Shown piece by piece: positions 18,157 through 25,799 of a stretch of DNA of 64,000 bases. A program made the position numbers and the translations under genes. The notes under the pieces were generated by a model. It was not told the DNA's origin and did no database searches. It worked only from the letters and a program-made list of their open reading frames with translations. Source of the DNA: an uncultured Cellulomonadaceae bacterium (lineage in GTDB: Bacteria > Actinomycetota > Actinomycetes > Actinomycetales > Cellulomonadaceae). The DNA is taken from NCBI GenBank assembly GCA_947495165.1, contig CANLXM010000001.1, forward strand, positions 310,001 through 374,000, written 5' to 3'. Position 1 is the first letter of the stretch; each line of letters opens with the position of its first letter.

Positions 18157-19245
18157 ATGCCCGACGCCCTGCCCGAGTCCGCGCCCACGCGCCGTCAGCG
18201 CCGGCGGTGGCGGCGCTACCTGGCGGACGAGCACGCCGAGGCCGCCGTGTACCGTGACCTCGCCACGCGCCGCACGGGCGAGGAGCGGGAGATCCTGCTC
18301 GCTCTCGCCGACGCCGAGGGCCGGCACGCCGCGCACTGGGAGACCCTGCTGGGCCCGGACGCGCGCCCTGCCCGCCGCGACCCGCGCACGAGCGTCCTGG
18401 GCTGGTTCGCCCGCCGGTTCGGCTCGGTGTTCACGCTCGCGCTGGTCCAGCGCGCCGAGTCACGCAGCGACTACGAGGCCGACACCGACGCCACGCGCGC
18501 GATGGCCGCCGACGAGCGCATCCACGAGGAGGTCGTCCGCTCCTTGGCCTCCCGCGGACGGCAGCAGATCTCCGGGAACTTCCGGGCCGCCGTCTTCGGG
18601 GCCAACGACGGGCTGGTGTCCAACCTCGCGCTGATCCTCGGCGTCGGGGCCACCGGGGTGTCGTCCTCGGTCGTCCTCGTCACCGGGATCGCCGGCCTCC
18701 TCGCCGGTGCCCTGTCGATGGGCGCGGGCGAGTACGTGTCGGTGCGGTCTCAGCGTGAGCTCGCCGACGCCTCGACGCCGTCGCCGCACGCCCGCGCCGC
18801 CCTGCCGCACCTCGACGTCGACGCCAACGAGCTGTCGCTGGTGTACCGGGCCCGCGGCATGGACCCGGAGGCCGCGAAGGCCAAGGCCCGGGCCGCGCTC
18901 GCGGACGTCGCCGACGGCGAGCACGCGCACCTGGCGGAGACACCGGCCGGGGACGGGCACGACCTCCTGGGCACCGCGTGGGGCGCGGCGGGGGCGAGCT
19001 TCTGCTTCTTCGCGACCGGTGCGTTCATCCCGATCCTGCCGTACCTGCTCGGCCTGTCGAGCGGCGTGGCGTTCGTGCTCGCCGTCGCGCTCGTGGGGAT
19101 CGCGCTGCTCGCGACAGGGGCGACCGTCGGCATCCTGTCCGGGGCCTCGCCGTTGCGCCGCGCGCTGCGCCAGGTCGCGATCGGGTACGGCGCTGCGGGC
19201 GTCACCTACGTCGTCGGGCTGCTGTTCGGCACGAGCGTCGCGTGA
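18157..19245 (+). CDS. VIT1/CCC1-family metal transporter with N-terminal ferritin-like domain
   Basis: About 362 residues. The first 140 form a rubrerythrin/ferritin-like helical domain (YLADEHAEAAVYRDLA, EGRHAAHWE, DERIHEEVVR) whose Glu/His residues are typical iron ligands. The rest is a VIT1/CCC1 membrane domain starting FRAAVFGANDGLVSNLALILG, followed by an AGALSMGAGEYVSVRSQ block and about five helices. It should move Fe or Mn across the membrane. GATAAT at 18144-18149 lies 7 nt before ATG 18157, suggesting a leaderless transcript; in-frame ATG 18148 falls inside that hexamer and is unlikely. Confidence 0.9.
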   Translation: MPDALPESAPTRRQRRRWRRYLADEHAEAAVYRDLATRRTGEEREILLALADAEGRHAAHWETLLGPDARPARRDPRTSVLGWFARRFGSVFTLALVQRAESRSDYEADTDATRAMAADERIHEEVVRSLASRGRQQISGNFRAAVFGANDGLVSNLALILGVGATGVSSSVVLVTGIAGLLAGALSMGAGEYVSVRSQRELADASTPSPHARAALPHLDVDANELSLVYRARGMDPEAAKAKARAALADVADGEHAHLAETPAGDGHDLLGTAWGAAGASFCFFATGAFIPILPYLLGLSSGVAFVLAVALVGIALLATGATVGILSGASPLRRALRQVAIGYGAAGVTYVVGLLFGTSVA

Positions 19246-19347
19246 CCTGACCCGGCCGCCCCCGGACGGTCGCCGGACGCCTCGTCCTGCGCCGTCGTCG
19301 CACCCGCCCTACGCTGGGGCAAAACCCCCATCTTCGAGGAGACGGCC

Positions 19348-19719
19348 ATGAAGACCAAGGCAGCATTCCTGATCGGCGCGGGTGTCGGCTACGTGTTCGG
19401 GACGGCCGCAGGCCGCCAGAAGTTCGAGCAGATCAAGGGCCAGGCCAACACGCTCTGGCACAACGAGTCGGTGCAGCACACGGTGAGCGACCTCCAGGAG
19501 AAGGCGACGGACCTCGCCAAGAACCAGGGCGGCGCGCTCGCGGAGAAGGTGACGAGCACCGTCAAGAGCAAGCTCAAGCACGACGACGACGCGAGCGGCG
19601 GCGACACCGCGACCGCGAACGCGTTCGGCACGGGCTCGTCGAGCAGCGCCGGTGTGGCGGACGGCCCGACGACGAAGTCCTCGGCGCCGGACGTCTCGGA
19701 CTGGAAGAACCCGAGCTGA
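19348..19719 (+). CDS. YtxH-like small protein, function unknown
   Basis: 123 residues. A short N-terminal hydrophobic segment (AAFLIGAGVGYVFGTAAGRQ) is followed by a charged amphipathic helix (YtxH-like layout) and a disordered Ser/Gly/Asp tail ending DVSDWKNPS. GAGGAG lies before ATG 19348. A strong stem-loop follows, so it is transcribed singly. Proteins of this shape are associated with envelope stress in some Gram-positives, but no role is established here. Confidence 0.8.
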   Translation: MKTKAAFLIGAGVGYVFGTAAGRQKFEQIKGQANTLWHNESVQHTVSDLQEKATDLAKNQGGALAEKVTSTVKSKLKHDDDASGGDTATANAFGTGSSSSAGVADGPTTKSSAPDVSDWKNPS

Positions 19720-19745
19720 CCCAGCGCGCCTCGCGCGCGGCCGAC

Positions 19746-19776
19746 GGCCCCGTCTCCCCCTGCGGGAGGCGGGGCC
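19746..19776 (+). terminator. Stem-loop terminator
   Basis: GGCCCCGTCTCCC pairs with GGGAGGCGGGGCC (one G-T wobble) around a CCTGC loop, followed by TTCT. Ends the YtxH-like transcript. Confidence 0.8.
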
Positions 19777-19818
19777 TTCTGCTGCCCCTGGGACCTATGT
19801 CCTGACTTCCGGCGAAAC

Positions 19819-19850
19819 CATTGACGGTGTGTCAATGACGGTCCTACGGT
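19819..19850 (+). promoter_or_regulatory. TetR gene promoter with operator dyad
   Basis: The dyad CATTGAC-GGTGT-GTCAATG (19819-19837) overlaps a TTGACG -35 at 19821-19826; TACGGT at 19845-19850 is the -10 with an 18-bp spacer. Its position suggests autoregulation by the TetR protein encoded downstream. Confidence 0.65.
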
Positions 19851-19907
19851 GGCACCACAGGGCGAGCGAGCAGCGCTCCCCACCGCCGAAGGACGAGCGA
19901 GCGCACC

Positions 19908-20531
19908 ATGGGGACCACGACGAAGGCGAGCGCCCGCCGCACGGTCAAGGACCCGACCGAGCGGCGCGACGAGATCGTCGCCGCCGCGCGCACGCTGTTC
20001 CGCGAGCGCGGGATCAGCGCGACGTCGTTCACCGACGTCGCGCGCCACGTCGGCGTCGCCCGCGGCCTGATCTACCACTACTTCCCGGACAAGGACGCGC
20101 TCGTCGACGTCGTGCTCGAGCAGTACGTCGCGGAGTTCGTCGCGTCCGTGGCCGCGTGGGACGCCGCGCGCGAGCCCGGCAACATCGACCGGGCGCTGAT
20201 CGACTGCATCGCCGTGTTCCGCCACCACCTGCGGACCACGAGCGACCCGCTGCGCGAGGACCTGCAGCGCATCGAGCACGCCGGCATCTACAACCGGTTC
20301 CTCGACCGGGCCGTGCGCGCGGTCGTCGACTGCTTCCAGGCGACCACCGTCCAGGCCTACGCGCGCCAGCACAAGATCGAGCTCGAGCACGTCTACGAGA
20401 CGTTCTACGTGCTTGTCTACGGGCTCGTGGGCTTCGTCCGCAACAACCCGCAGGCCTCCGACGACGTCCTGGTGACGATCGTCCGGCAGGCCCTGTACCT
20501 GCCGCCCAGGAGCACACCTCCGGGCGCCTGA
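19908..20531 (+). CDS. TetR/AcrR-family regulator
   Basis: 207 residues. The N-terminal helix-turn-helix is clear: RRDEIVAAARTLFRERG, then FTDVARHVGVARGLIYHYFPDKDALV, the standard TetR pattern. The C-terminal ligand domain is helical and unassigned. Its probable operator is the dyad over its own promoter. The DUF5692-like membrane gene follows in the same direction after about 110 bp and is the most likely co-regulated target. Confidence 0.92.
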   Translation: MGTTTKASARRTVKDPTERRDEIVAAARTLFRERGISATSFTDVARHVGVARGLIYHYFPDKDALVDVVLEQYVAEFVASVAAWDAAREPGNIDRALIDCIAVFRHHLRTTSDPLREDLQRIEHAGIYNRFLDRAVRAVVDCFQATTVQAYARQHKIELEHVYETFYVLVYGLVGFVRNNPQASDDVLVTIVRQALYLPPRSTPPGA

Positions 20532-20643
20532 GCAAGCGACGGGTTCCTCCGGTGCCGGGACCCGCACGTCGCGAGGGGAGGCACGCTCTCACCGGTCCGA
20601 CGCACGACGCGCCGGACCACGGACATCCAAGGAGATGGACGTC

Positions 20644-21609
20644 GTGTTCCTGTTCGATTCGATTCCCTGGTACGCAGCCCTCATGTGGGTCGTCGTGCTC
20701 GCCGCGCTCATCGGCTTCAACGAGCTCACCCGCCGCTACCGCTGGGCGGGCATCGCGATCTTCATCGCGCTGCCCATCATCCTGACCATCTTCGTGTGGC
20801 CGACGACGGCCGGCGAGGGCTCGAGCACCGGGTCCTGGTTCCACTGGGTCAAGGTCTACTCGGCGCTGGCCGGTGCTCTCGGGTTCATGGCGCTGCGGTA
20901 CTACCCCAAGCTCGCGCGCAACAAGTTCGCGCTGTGGTTCCCGCCCGCGATCCTCGGGCTCAACATCGCCGAGGCCGTCATCCGCGACTTCGAGGTCTCC
21001 GGCCTCGAGGGCATGGTCGACGGCGTGTTCATGAACGGTGGCCCGTGGAACATCATGAACGGCGTCGCCGGGATCCTGAACCTCGTGACGATCTGCGGCT
21101 GGGCCGGCATCTACATCAGCCGGGACAAGACCAAGGACATGATCTGGCCCGACATGCTGTGGTTCTGGATCATCGCGTACGACCTGTGGAACTTCGCCTA
21201 CGTCTACAACTGCGTCGGTGACCACGCGTTCTACGCCGGCGCGGCCCTGCTGATCTCCTGCACCATCCCCGCGTTCTTCATCAAGCGCGGCGCCTGGCTG
21301 CAGCACCGGGCCAGCACCCTGGCCCTGTGGATGATGTTCACGATGGCCTTCCCCGCGTTCGTCTCGGACTCGATGTTCGCGGTCGAGACGAGCCGCTCCG
21401 AGACCGCGCTGTTCGTGGTCTCCCTCGTGTCGCTGCTCGCCAACATCGCCGTGGTCGTCTACCAGGTGCACGTGATCGTCACGCGGCGGCGCAACCCGCT
21501 CAAGGACGAGCTGTTCACGCACCTCGAGGCCTACAAGAAGGTCGCCGCGGGTCGCGACCTGCCGATGCCCGACGCCGGCACGTCCCGCCGGGAGCCGGCG
21601 CTCGTCTGA
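20644..21609 (+). CDS. DUF5692-like multi-pass membrane protein
   Basis: About 321 residues with roughly eight hydrophobic segments and conserved-looking polar blocks (NELTRRYRWAG, WFHWVKVYSALAGALGFM, YDLWNFAYVYNC). I recall this pattern as DUF5692, a membrane family of unknown role; that recognition is from memory. AAGGAG (20629-20634) directly abuts ATG 20635 but is 9 nt from in-frame GTG 20644, so the GTG is chosen. It follows a TetR gene and ends at a strong stem-loop. Confidence 0.75.
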   Translation: MFLFDSIPWYAALMWVVVLAALIGFNELTRRYRWAGIAIFIALPIILTIFVWPTTAGEGSSTGSWFHWVKVYSALAGALGFMALRYYPKLARNKFALWFPPAILGLNIAEAVIRDFEVSGLEGMVDGVFMNGGPWNIMNGVAGILNLVTICGWAGIYISRDKTKDMIWPDMLWFWIIAYDLWNFAYVYNCVGDHAFYAGAALLISCTIPAFFIKRGAWLQHRASTLALWMMFTMAFPAFVSDSMFAVETSRSETALFVVSLVSLLANIAVVVYQVHVIVTRRRNPLKDELFTHLEAYKKVAAGRDLPMPDAGTSRREPALV

Positions 21610-21631
21610 CCGACGGCGCGCTCCACGCTCC

Positions 21632-21670
21632 GGCCCCCGTCCTCGCCCGTCCGCGGTGAGGGCGGGGGCC
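21632..21670 (+). terminator. Stem-loop terminator
   Basis: GGCCCCCGTCCTC pairs with GAGGGCGGGGGCC (one wobble), a 13-bp stem, after the DUF5692-like gene. Confidence 0.75.
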
Positions 21671-21704
21671 GTCGCCGTCCGCACGCCCGGCGTAGCATCC
21701 CTGG

Positions 21705-23003
21705 GTGCGTCGCTTCCTCGCTGACACGACCCCGCTGCGGGGGTCGCCCGCCTTCGCCCGCCTGTGGTGGGGCCTGGGCGTGTCCAACCTCGGCGCGCAG
21801 CTGACCGTGGTCGCCGTCGGCCTCGAGGTGTACGCGATGACGTCCTCGACCTTCGCGGTCGGGATCCTCGGTCTGTGCGCCCTGGTGCCCCTCGTGATCC
21901 TCGGCCTGTACGGCGGCGCGCTCGTGGACGCCTACGACCGGCGCAAGGTCGCGATCTTCGCCTCCAGCGCGCTGTGGCTCGTCACGGTCGCGCTCGTCGT
22001 CCAGGCGTGGGCGGGCGTCGACGAGGTGTGGGTGCTCTACCTCCTGGTCGCGCTGCAGTCCGCCGCGTTCGCGATCAACAACCCGGCGCGGTCGGCGATC
22101 ATCCCGCGCCTCGTGCCGATCGCCCAGCTGCCCGCCGCCAACGCGCTGATGGGCCTGCTCGGCAACACGGCGATGACGCTGGGCCCGCTGCTCGGCGCAC
22201 TGCTCGTCGCGCGGTGGGGCTACGCGACGGCCTACGCCGTCGACGCCGTGCTCTTCACCGCGGCCCTGTGGGCGCTCGTGCGCCTGCCGGACCTCCCGCC
22301 CACGGAGGCGTCCGAGCGCGTGGACGCTGCCCGACGTCGTCGGGTCGGCCTGGGATCGGTGCTCGAGGGCCTGCGCTACCTGGCGACGCAGCCGAACGTG
22401 CGCATGACGTTCCTGGTCGACCTGGCCGCGATGATCTTCGCGATGCCGCGCGTGCTCTTCCCCGCGATCGGCGTGGTGATCATCGGCGGCGGCGAGGGCA
22501 CCACCGGCATCCTCACGGCCGGGCTCGCGATCGGCGGGGTGCTCGCGGGGTTGTTCTCGGGCGGGCTCACCCGGATCCACCGGCAGGGCCTGGTGATCGT
22601 GTGGTCGATCGTCGGGTGGGGCCTGTCGGTCACGGCGTTCGGGCTCGTGCTGGTCGCGGCCGGCCGCACCGAGCCGACGACGGTGCTCACCTGGGCGCTC
22701 GTGCTGGGCTTCGCGGCGCTCGTCCTGTGCGGCGTCACCGACGGGATCAGCGCGGTGTTCCGCACCACGATCCTGCAGGCGGCGGCGCCCGACGAGATGC
22801 GTGGCCGGCTGCAGGGCGTGTTCATCGTCGTCGTCGCCGGTGGGCCGCGGCTCGCGGACGTGCTCGTGGGGGCCGAGGCGAGCTGGTGGGGCGAGGGCAT
22901 GGCTGCGGTCGTCGGGGGTCTGACGTGCATCGTCGTGCTCGGGCTGCTGGTGTGGCGCCAGCCGCGCTTCCTCGCCTACGACGCGCGGCGCCCCGAGCCG
23001 TGA
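21705..23003 (+). CDS. MFS transporter (EntS/MFS_3-like exporter)
   Basis: 432 residues with about twelve hydrophobic segments in two halves. SPAFARLWWGLGVSNLGAQLT and LYGGALVDAYDRRKVAIF match the first helix and loop 2-3 motif of the enterobactin-exporter-like MFS_3 branch; NNPARSAIIPRLV is also typical. The second half contains DEMRGRLQGVFIVVV. The substrate is unknown. TAGCAT at 21693-21698 is 6 nt before GTG 21705, indicating a leaderless transcript. It ends 7 bp from the convergent MarR gene. Confidence 0.88.
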   Translation: MRRFLADTTPLRGSPAFARLWWGLGVSNLGAQLTVVAVGLEVYAMTSSTFAVGILGLCALVPLVILGLYGGALVDAYDRRKVAIFASSALWLVTVALVVQAWAGVDEVWVLYLLVALQSAAFAINNPARSAIIPRLVPIAQLPAANALMGLLGNTAMTLGPLLGALLVARWGYATAYAVDAVLFTAALWALVRLPDLPPTEASERVDAARRRRVGLGSVLEGLRYLATQPNVRMTFLVDLAAMIFAMPRVLFPAIGVVIIGGGEGTTGILTAGLAIGGVLAGLFSGGLTRIHRQGLVIVWSIVGWGLSVTAFGLVLVAAGRTEPTTVLTWALVLGFAALVLCGVTDGISAVFRTTILQAAAPDEMRGRLQGVFIVVVAGGPRLADVLVGAEASWWGEGMAAVVGGLTCIVVLGLLVWRQPRFLAYDARRPEP

Positions 23004-23010
23004 GGGGCTG

Positions 23011-23514
23011 CTAGGCCGGGTCCTCGAACGCTCGGAGCCAGGTGCCGAGCAGCGTCTCGAGTGCCGCGGCCTCGCGCGGGTCGAGCGTGGCGAGGAGCCG
23101 GTGCTCGTTCTCGATGTGCTCGGTGAAGGCCGCGTCGATCACCTCGCGCCCCCGCGAGGTCAGGGCGACGACCCGGCCGCGGCCGTCGACGGCGTCGGGC
23201 CGGCGTTGCACGAGCCCGGCTTCCTCGAGCCGGTCGAGGCGCTTGGTGATCGCGCCGGTGGTCACCATGGTGTGCCGGGCGAGGTCCTTGGGTGCGCGCT
23301 CGAACGGAGCGCCCGCTCGTCGGAGCGCCGCGAGCACGTCGAAGTCGCCCTCGCCCAGGCCGTGCCGGCGGTAGACGACGGTGAGCTCCTCCGCCAGGAA
23401 GGCGGCCAGGCGGTGCAGGCGGCCGATCACGTTCGCGGGGGAGACGTCGAGGTCCGGTCGCTCGCGTGCCCACTCGCGCTGGATCTGGGCGACGCGGTCG
23501 AGACTGTCGTTCAC
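23011..23514 (-). CDS. MarR-family regulator
   Basis: 167 residues. The winged-helix core (FDVLAALRRAG, APKDLARHTMVTTGAITKRLDRLEEAGLVQRR, DGRGRVVALTSRGREV) is clearly MarR. GTG 23514 is chosen because TATTGT on this strand (complement of 23522-23527) lies 7 nt before it; upstream in-frame ATGs would extend into the operator. It is divergent from the EamA transporter, and two dyads in the 40-bp gap are its probable operators, so it likely represses itself and the exporter until a ligand binds. Confidence 0.92.
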   Translation of the reverse strand: MNDSLDRVAQIQREWARERPDLDVSPANVIGRLHRLAAFLAEELTVVYRRHGLGEGDFDVLAALRRAGAPFERAPKDLARHTMVTTGAITKRLDRLEEAGLVQRRPDAVDGRGRVVALTSRGREVIDAAFTEHIENEHRLLATLDPREAAALETLLGTWLRAFEDPA

Positions 23515-23518
23515 GGGG

Positions 23519-23564
23519 TTGACAATATCTTCCACGGAAGCGAAAGTTGCTTCCATGGAAGCAA
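23519..23564. promoter_or_regulatory. Overlapping divergent promoters with two MarR operator dyads
   Basis: CTTCCACGGAAG (23529-23540) and the perfect 18-bp palindrome TTGCTTCCATGGAAGCAA (23547-23564) share the CTTCC..GGAAG half-sites. TTGACA (23519-23524) with GAAAGT (23542-23547) would drive the EamA gene, and TATTGT on the minus strand drives the MarR gene. The second palindrome contains the EamA ATG itself. Confidence 0.78.
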
Positions 23565-24496
23565 ACACGCGCTGGGCGCTGATCGCGGCGGTCGCCCCGG
23601 TGACGTGGGGCAGCACCTACCTGGTCACCGCCGAGTACCTGCCCGCGGACGCGCCGCTCTACGGCGCTGCGCTGCGCGCCCTGCCCGCAGGCCTCCTCCT
23701 GCTCGCGGTGCGCCGTCGGCTGCCCCAGGGCGCCTGGTGGTGGCGCTCGCTCGTGCTCGGCACGCTCAACATGGGCGCGTTCTTCGCCCTCGTGTACGTC
23801 GCGGCGCAACTGCTGCCCGCGAGCATCGCGTCCACGATCATGGCGACCTCGCCGGTCGCCATGATGCTCATCGCCTGGTCGGTGATCGCGGAGCGGCCGA
23901 GGGCCCTCGGGATGCTCGGTGCCGTGCTCGGGGTCGCCGGGGTCGCCGTGATGCTGCTGGGCGGGTCCGTCGAGGTCCGCTGGGCCGGCGTCGTGGCGTC
24001 GGTCACCGCGATGACGATGTCCTCGTTCGGGTACATCCTCGCCAAGAAGTGGGGCGACCTCGGCGGAGCGGACGTCCTGTCGCAGACGGCCTGGCAGCTC
24101 GTCGCCGGCGGGGCGATGCTCGTGCCCGTCGCGGTGCTCGTCGAGGGCGCGCCGCCCGCGCTCGACGCGCCCGCCGTGCTCGGCTTCGCCTACCTGTCGT
24201 TCGTGGGCACCGCCCTCGCGTACGTGTGCTGGTTCGGGGCGCTGCGCCGCCTGGGTGCGGGGACGGTCGGCCTGGTCGGGCTGCTCAACCCCGTCTCGGG
24301 CGTGCTGCTCGGGACGCTCGTCGCGGGCGAGACGCTCACGCTGCGCCAGGGCGGGGGACTCGTGCTCGTGCTCGCGGGCATCCTGCTCGGCCAGCCCCTC
24401 GTCGCGTCGCGGCTCGGGGCGCTCGGGCGGCGCTCGCGCTCCGGTCAGAGCGTGGCGCCCGCGCCCGCCGACGCCCAGGCCGGCCCCGGCGCCTGA
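23555..24496 (+). CDS. EamA-family drug/metabolite transporter
   Basis: About 313 residues with ten hydrophobic segments in two EamA repeats (WALIAAVAPVTWGSTYLVT and SVTAMTMSSFGYILAKKWG start the two halves). It is a small-molecule exporter; the substrate is unknown. ATG 23555 lies 7 nt from a weak -10 (GAAAGT) with TTGACA 17 bp upstream, and sits inside a perfect palindrome, so binding of the divergent MarR protein would block initiation. A two-tier inverted repeat follows the stop. Confidence 0.87.
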   Translation: MEANTRWALIAAVAPVTWGSTYLVTAEYLPADAPLYGAALRALPAGLLLLAVRRRLPQGAWWWRSLVLGTLNMGAFFALVYVAAQLLPASIASTIMATSPVAMMLIAWSVIAERPRALGMLGAVLGVAGVAVMLLGGSVEVRWAGVVASVTAMTMSSFGYILAKKWGDLGGADVLSQTAWQLVAGGAMLVPVAVLVEGAPPALDAPAVLGFAYLSFVGTALAYVCWFGALRRLGAGTVGLVGLLNPVSGVLLGTLVAGETLTLRQGGGLVLVLAGILLGQPLVASRLGALGRRSRSGQSVAPAPADAQAGPGA

Positions 24497-24498
24497 GA

Positions 24499-24545
24499 CT
24501 TCGGAGCACTCCTGCACGCCGAGCGCGTGCAGAACCGCTCCGAAG
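24499..24545. terminator. Two-tier inverted repeat between convergent genes
   Basis: Outer arms CTTCGGAGC/GCTCCGAAG and inner arms CTGCACGC/GCGTGCAG are separated by 4-nt internal loops. It lies 2 bp after the EamA stop and just before the DivIVA-protein stop on the other strand, so it probably terminates in both directions. Same layout as 8230-8288, different sequence. Confidence 0.75.
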
Positions 24546-24557
24546 ATCGCCGGTCCG

Positions 24558-25115
24558 TCACCCCACCGTCAGGACGATCCCCACGTCCGTGCGCGTGACC
24601 GACGTCGCGGCCCACCGGGCGCCGTCCGGAGTCTCGACCACGAGCACGTCCCGGTGGTCGCCGTGGGAGGTCGCCTGGGCGAGGCTCAGCTCGCGCGTGA
24701 CCGCGGAACAGGCCGTCGCCGGGGTCGCCGGCCCCGGACGCGCGGCGGGTGTCCGCGTCACCGGGAGGGCGCGGGGTGCCCCGGGCGCGTCGGGGAGCGG
24801 CCACGCCGCCCCGTGCTCGTCCACCTCGATCCCCGCAGCGACGTCCGCGTACTGACGCAGCGCCGCGAGTGCCAGGTCGAGGAGGTCGTCCAGCTGGACG
24901 ACGTCGTAGCCCGGGCGCCAGGCGCGCGTCCTCGTGAAGCGCACGTCCAGGACGTTCTCGGGGGTGACCGGGAAAGGATCGCGCCTGCCCTGCTCGAACA
25001 TCTCGAGCGTCGTCAGCAGACGCCCGAGGAACGCATCGACCTCGACGATGTCGCTGCCCTCCCAGAACCGGTTCACCGTCAGCGGCATCGCGCGCACGTC
25101 CGCGGCCGTGATCAC
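24558..25115 (-). CDS. DivIVA-domain protein
   Basis: About 185 residues. The N-terminus (VITAADVRAMPL, FWEGSDIVEVDAFLGRLLTTLE) matches the short DivIVA-type repeat found in actinobacterial proteins; a second copy-like segment RFTRTRAWRPGYDVVQLDDLLD follows. The C-terminal 70 residues are Ala/Pro-rich and unassigned. Such domains mark cell poles or septa, but this protein is shorter than Wag31 and lacks its long coiled coil. GTG 25115 follows GGAGGGGAG. Confidence 0.78.
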   Translation of the reverse strand: MITAADVRAMPLTVNRFWEGSDIVEVDAFLGRLLTTLEMFEQGRRDPFPVTPENVLDVRFTRTRAWRPGYDVVQLDDLLDLALAALRQYADVAAGIEVDEHGAAWPLPDAPGAPRALPVTRTPAARPGPATPATACSAVTRELSLAQATSHGDHRDVLVVETPDGARWAATSVTRTDVGIVLTVG

Positions 25116-25291
25116 GGCATCTCCCCTCCGCCCGGTCCCTGGGCAGGACCGGCTCGCGCGCCGAGCGTAACGAGCCCCCCGGCGTACGCGCTCTGGCCGG
25201 GGCGTGGCCTGTGGAGGAAGACTCGGCGAACACCTGGTGCCGCGCCCAGAATGCCCGTCTCGTCGACGTGCCGGGTCGGCAGACTCACGCT

Positions 25292-25771
25292 GTGCTGAAC
25301 TCACTGAACCCCGAGCTCGGCCGGCGGCGTCGCGAGCATCCCGCGCCCCCGGTCTCCCACGTCCGCGTCCCGGTGGGGCAGATGGCCGAGCCGATCGAGG
25401 TCGTCAACGCGGAGATGACCTGCCGGACGCTCGACGACCTCTTCCGCCCCGAGGCCGTCAGCAGCGTGGCCGTGTGCGACCTCGCCGACCCGCGCCGGAT
25501 GGGCCTGATCAGTCGCGACCGGCACCTCGCGGTGAGCGCGGGGTCGCTCGGGTACGGTCGAGCGCTGCTGACGCGGCGCCAGGTGGGGGAGGTCGCGGAC
25601 TGGTCCCCGCTCGTGGTGGACCCCGCCGAGCCGCTGCTCGACGTCGTCGCGCGTGCCATGCGCCGGCCGGCGCGGCAGCGGTTCGACGACGTGCTCGTGA
25701 ACGACGTCGTGTGGAGCGTGGTCAGCACCTCGCAGATGGTCCGCGGGCTCGTGGAGGTGCTCACCCGCTGA
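25292..25771 (+). CDS. CBS-like domain protein
   Basis: About 159 residues. VAVCDLADPRRMGLISRDRHLAV and LGYGRALLTRRQVGEVAD resemble the CBS-pair modules that precede GGDEF or EAL domains in other proteins, but no such catalytic domain is present. It may be a stand-alone sensory module that has lost, or works in trans with, a signalling output. GTG 25292 is chosen on a weak CAGACT 6 nt upstream; the frame stays open to GTG 25211, so the start is uncertain. Confidence 0.6.
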   Translation: MLNSLNPELGRRRREHPAPPVSHVRVPVGQMAEPIEVVNAEMTCRTLDDLFRPEAVSSVAVCDLADPRRMGLISRDRHLAVSAGSLGYGRALLTRRQVGEVADWSPLVVDPAEPLLDVVARAMRRPARQRFDDVLVNDVVWSVVSTSQMVRGLVEVLTR

Positions 25772-25799
25772 ACCGGCCGAACGGCCCCGTGCGCGGGAG

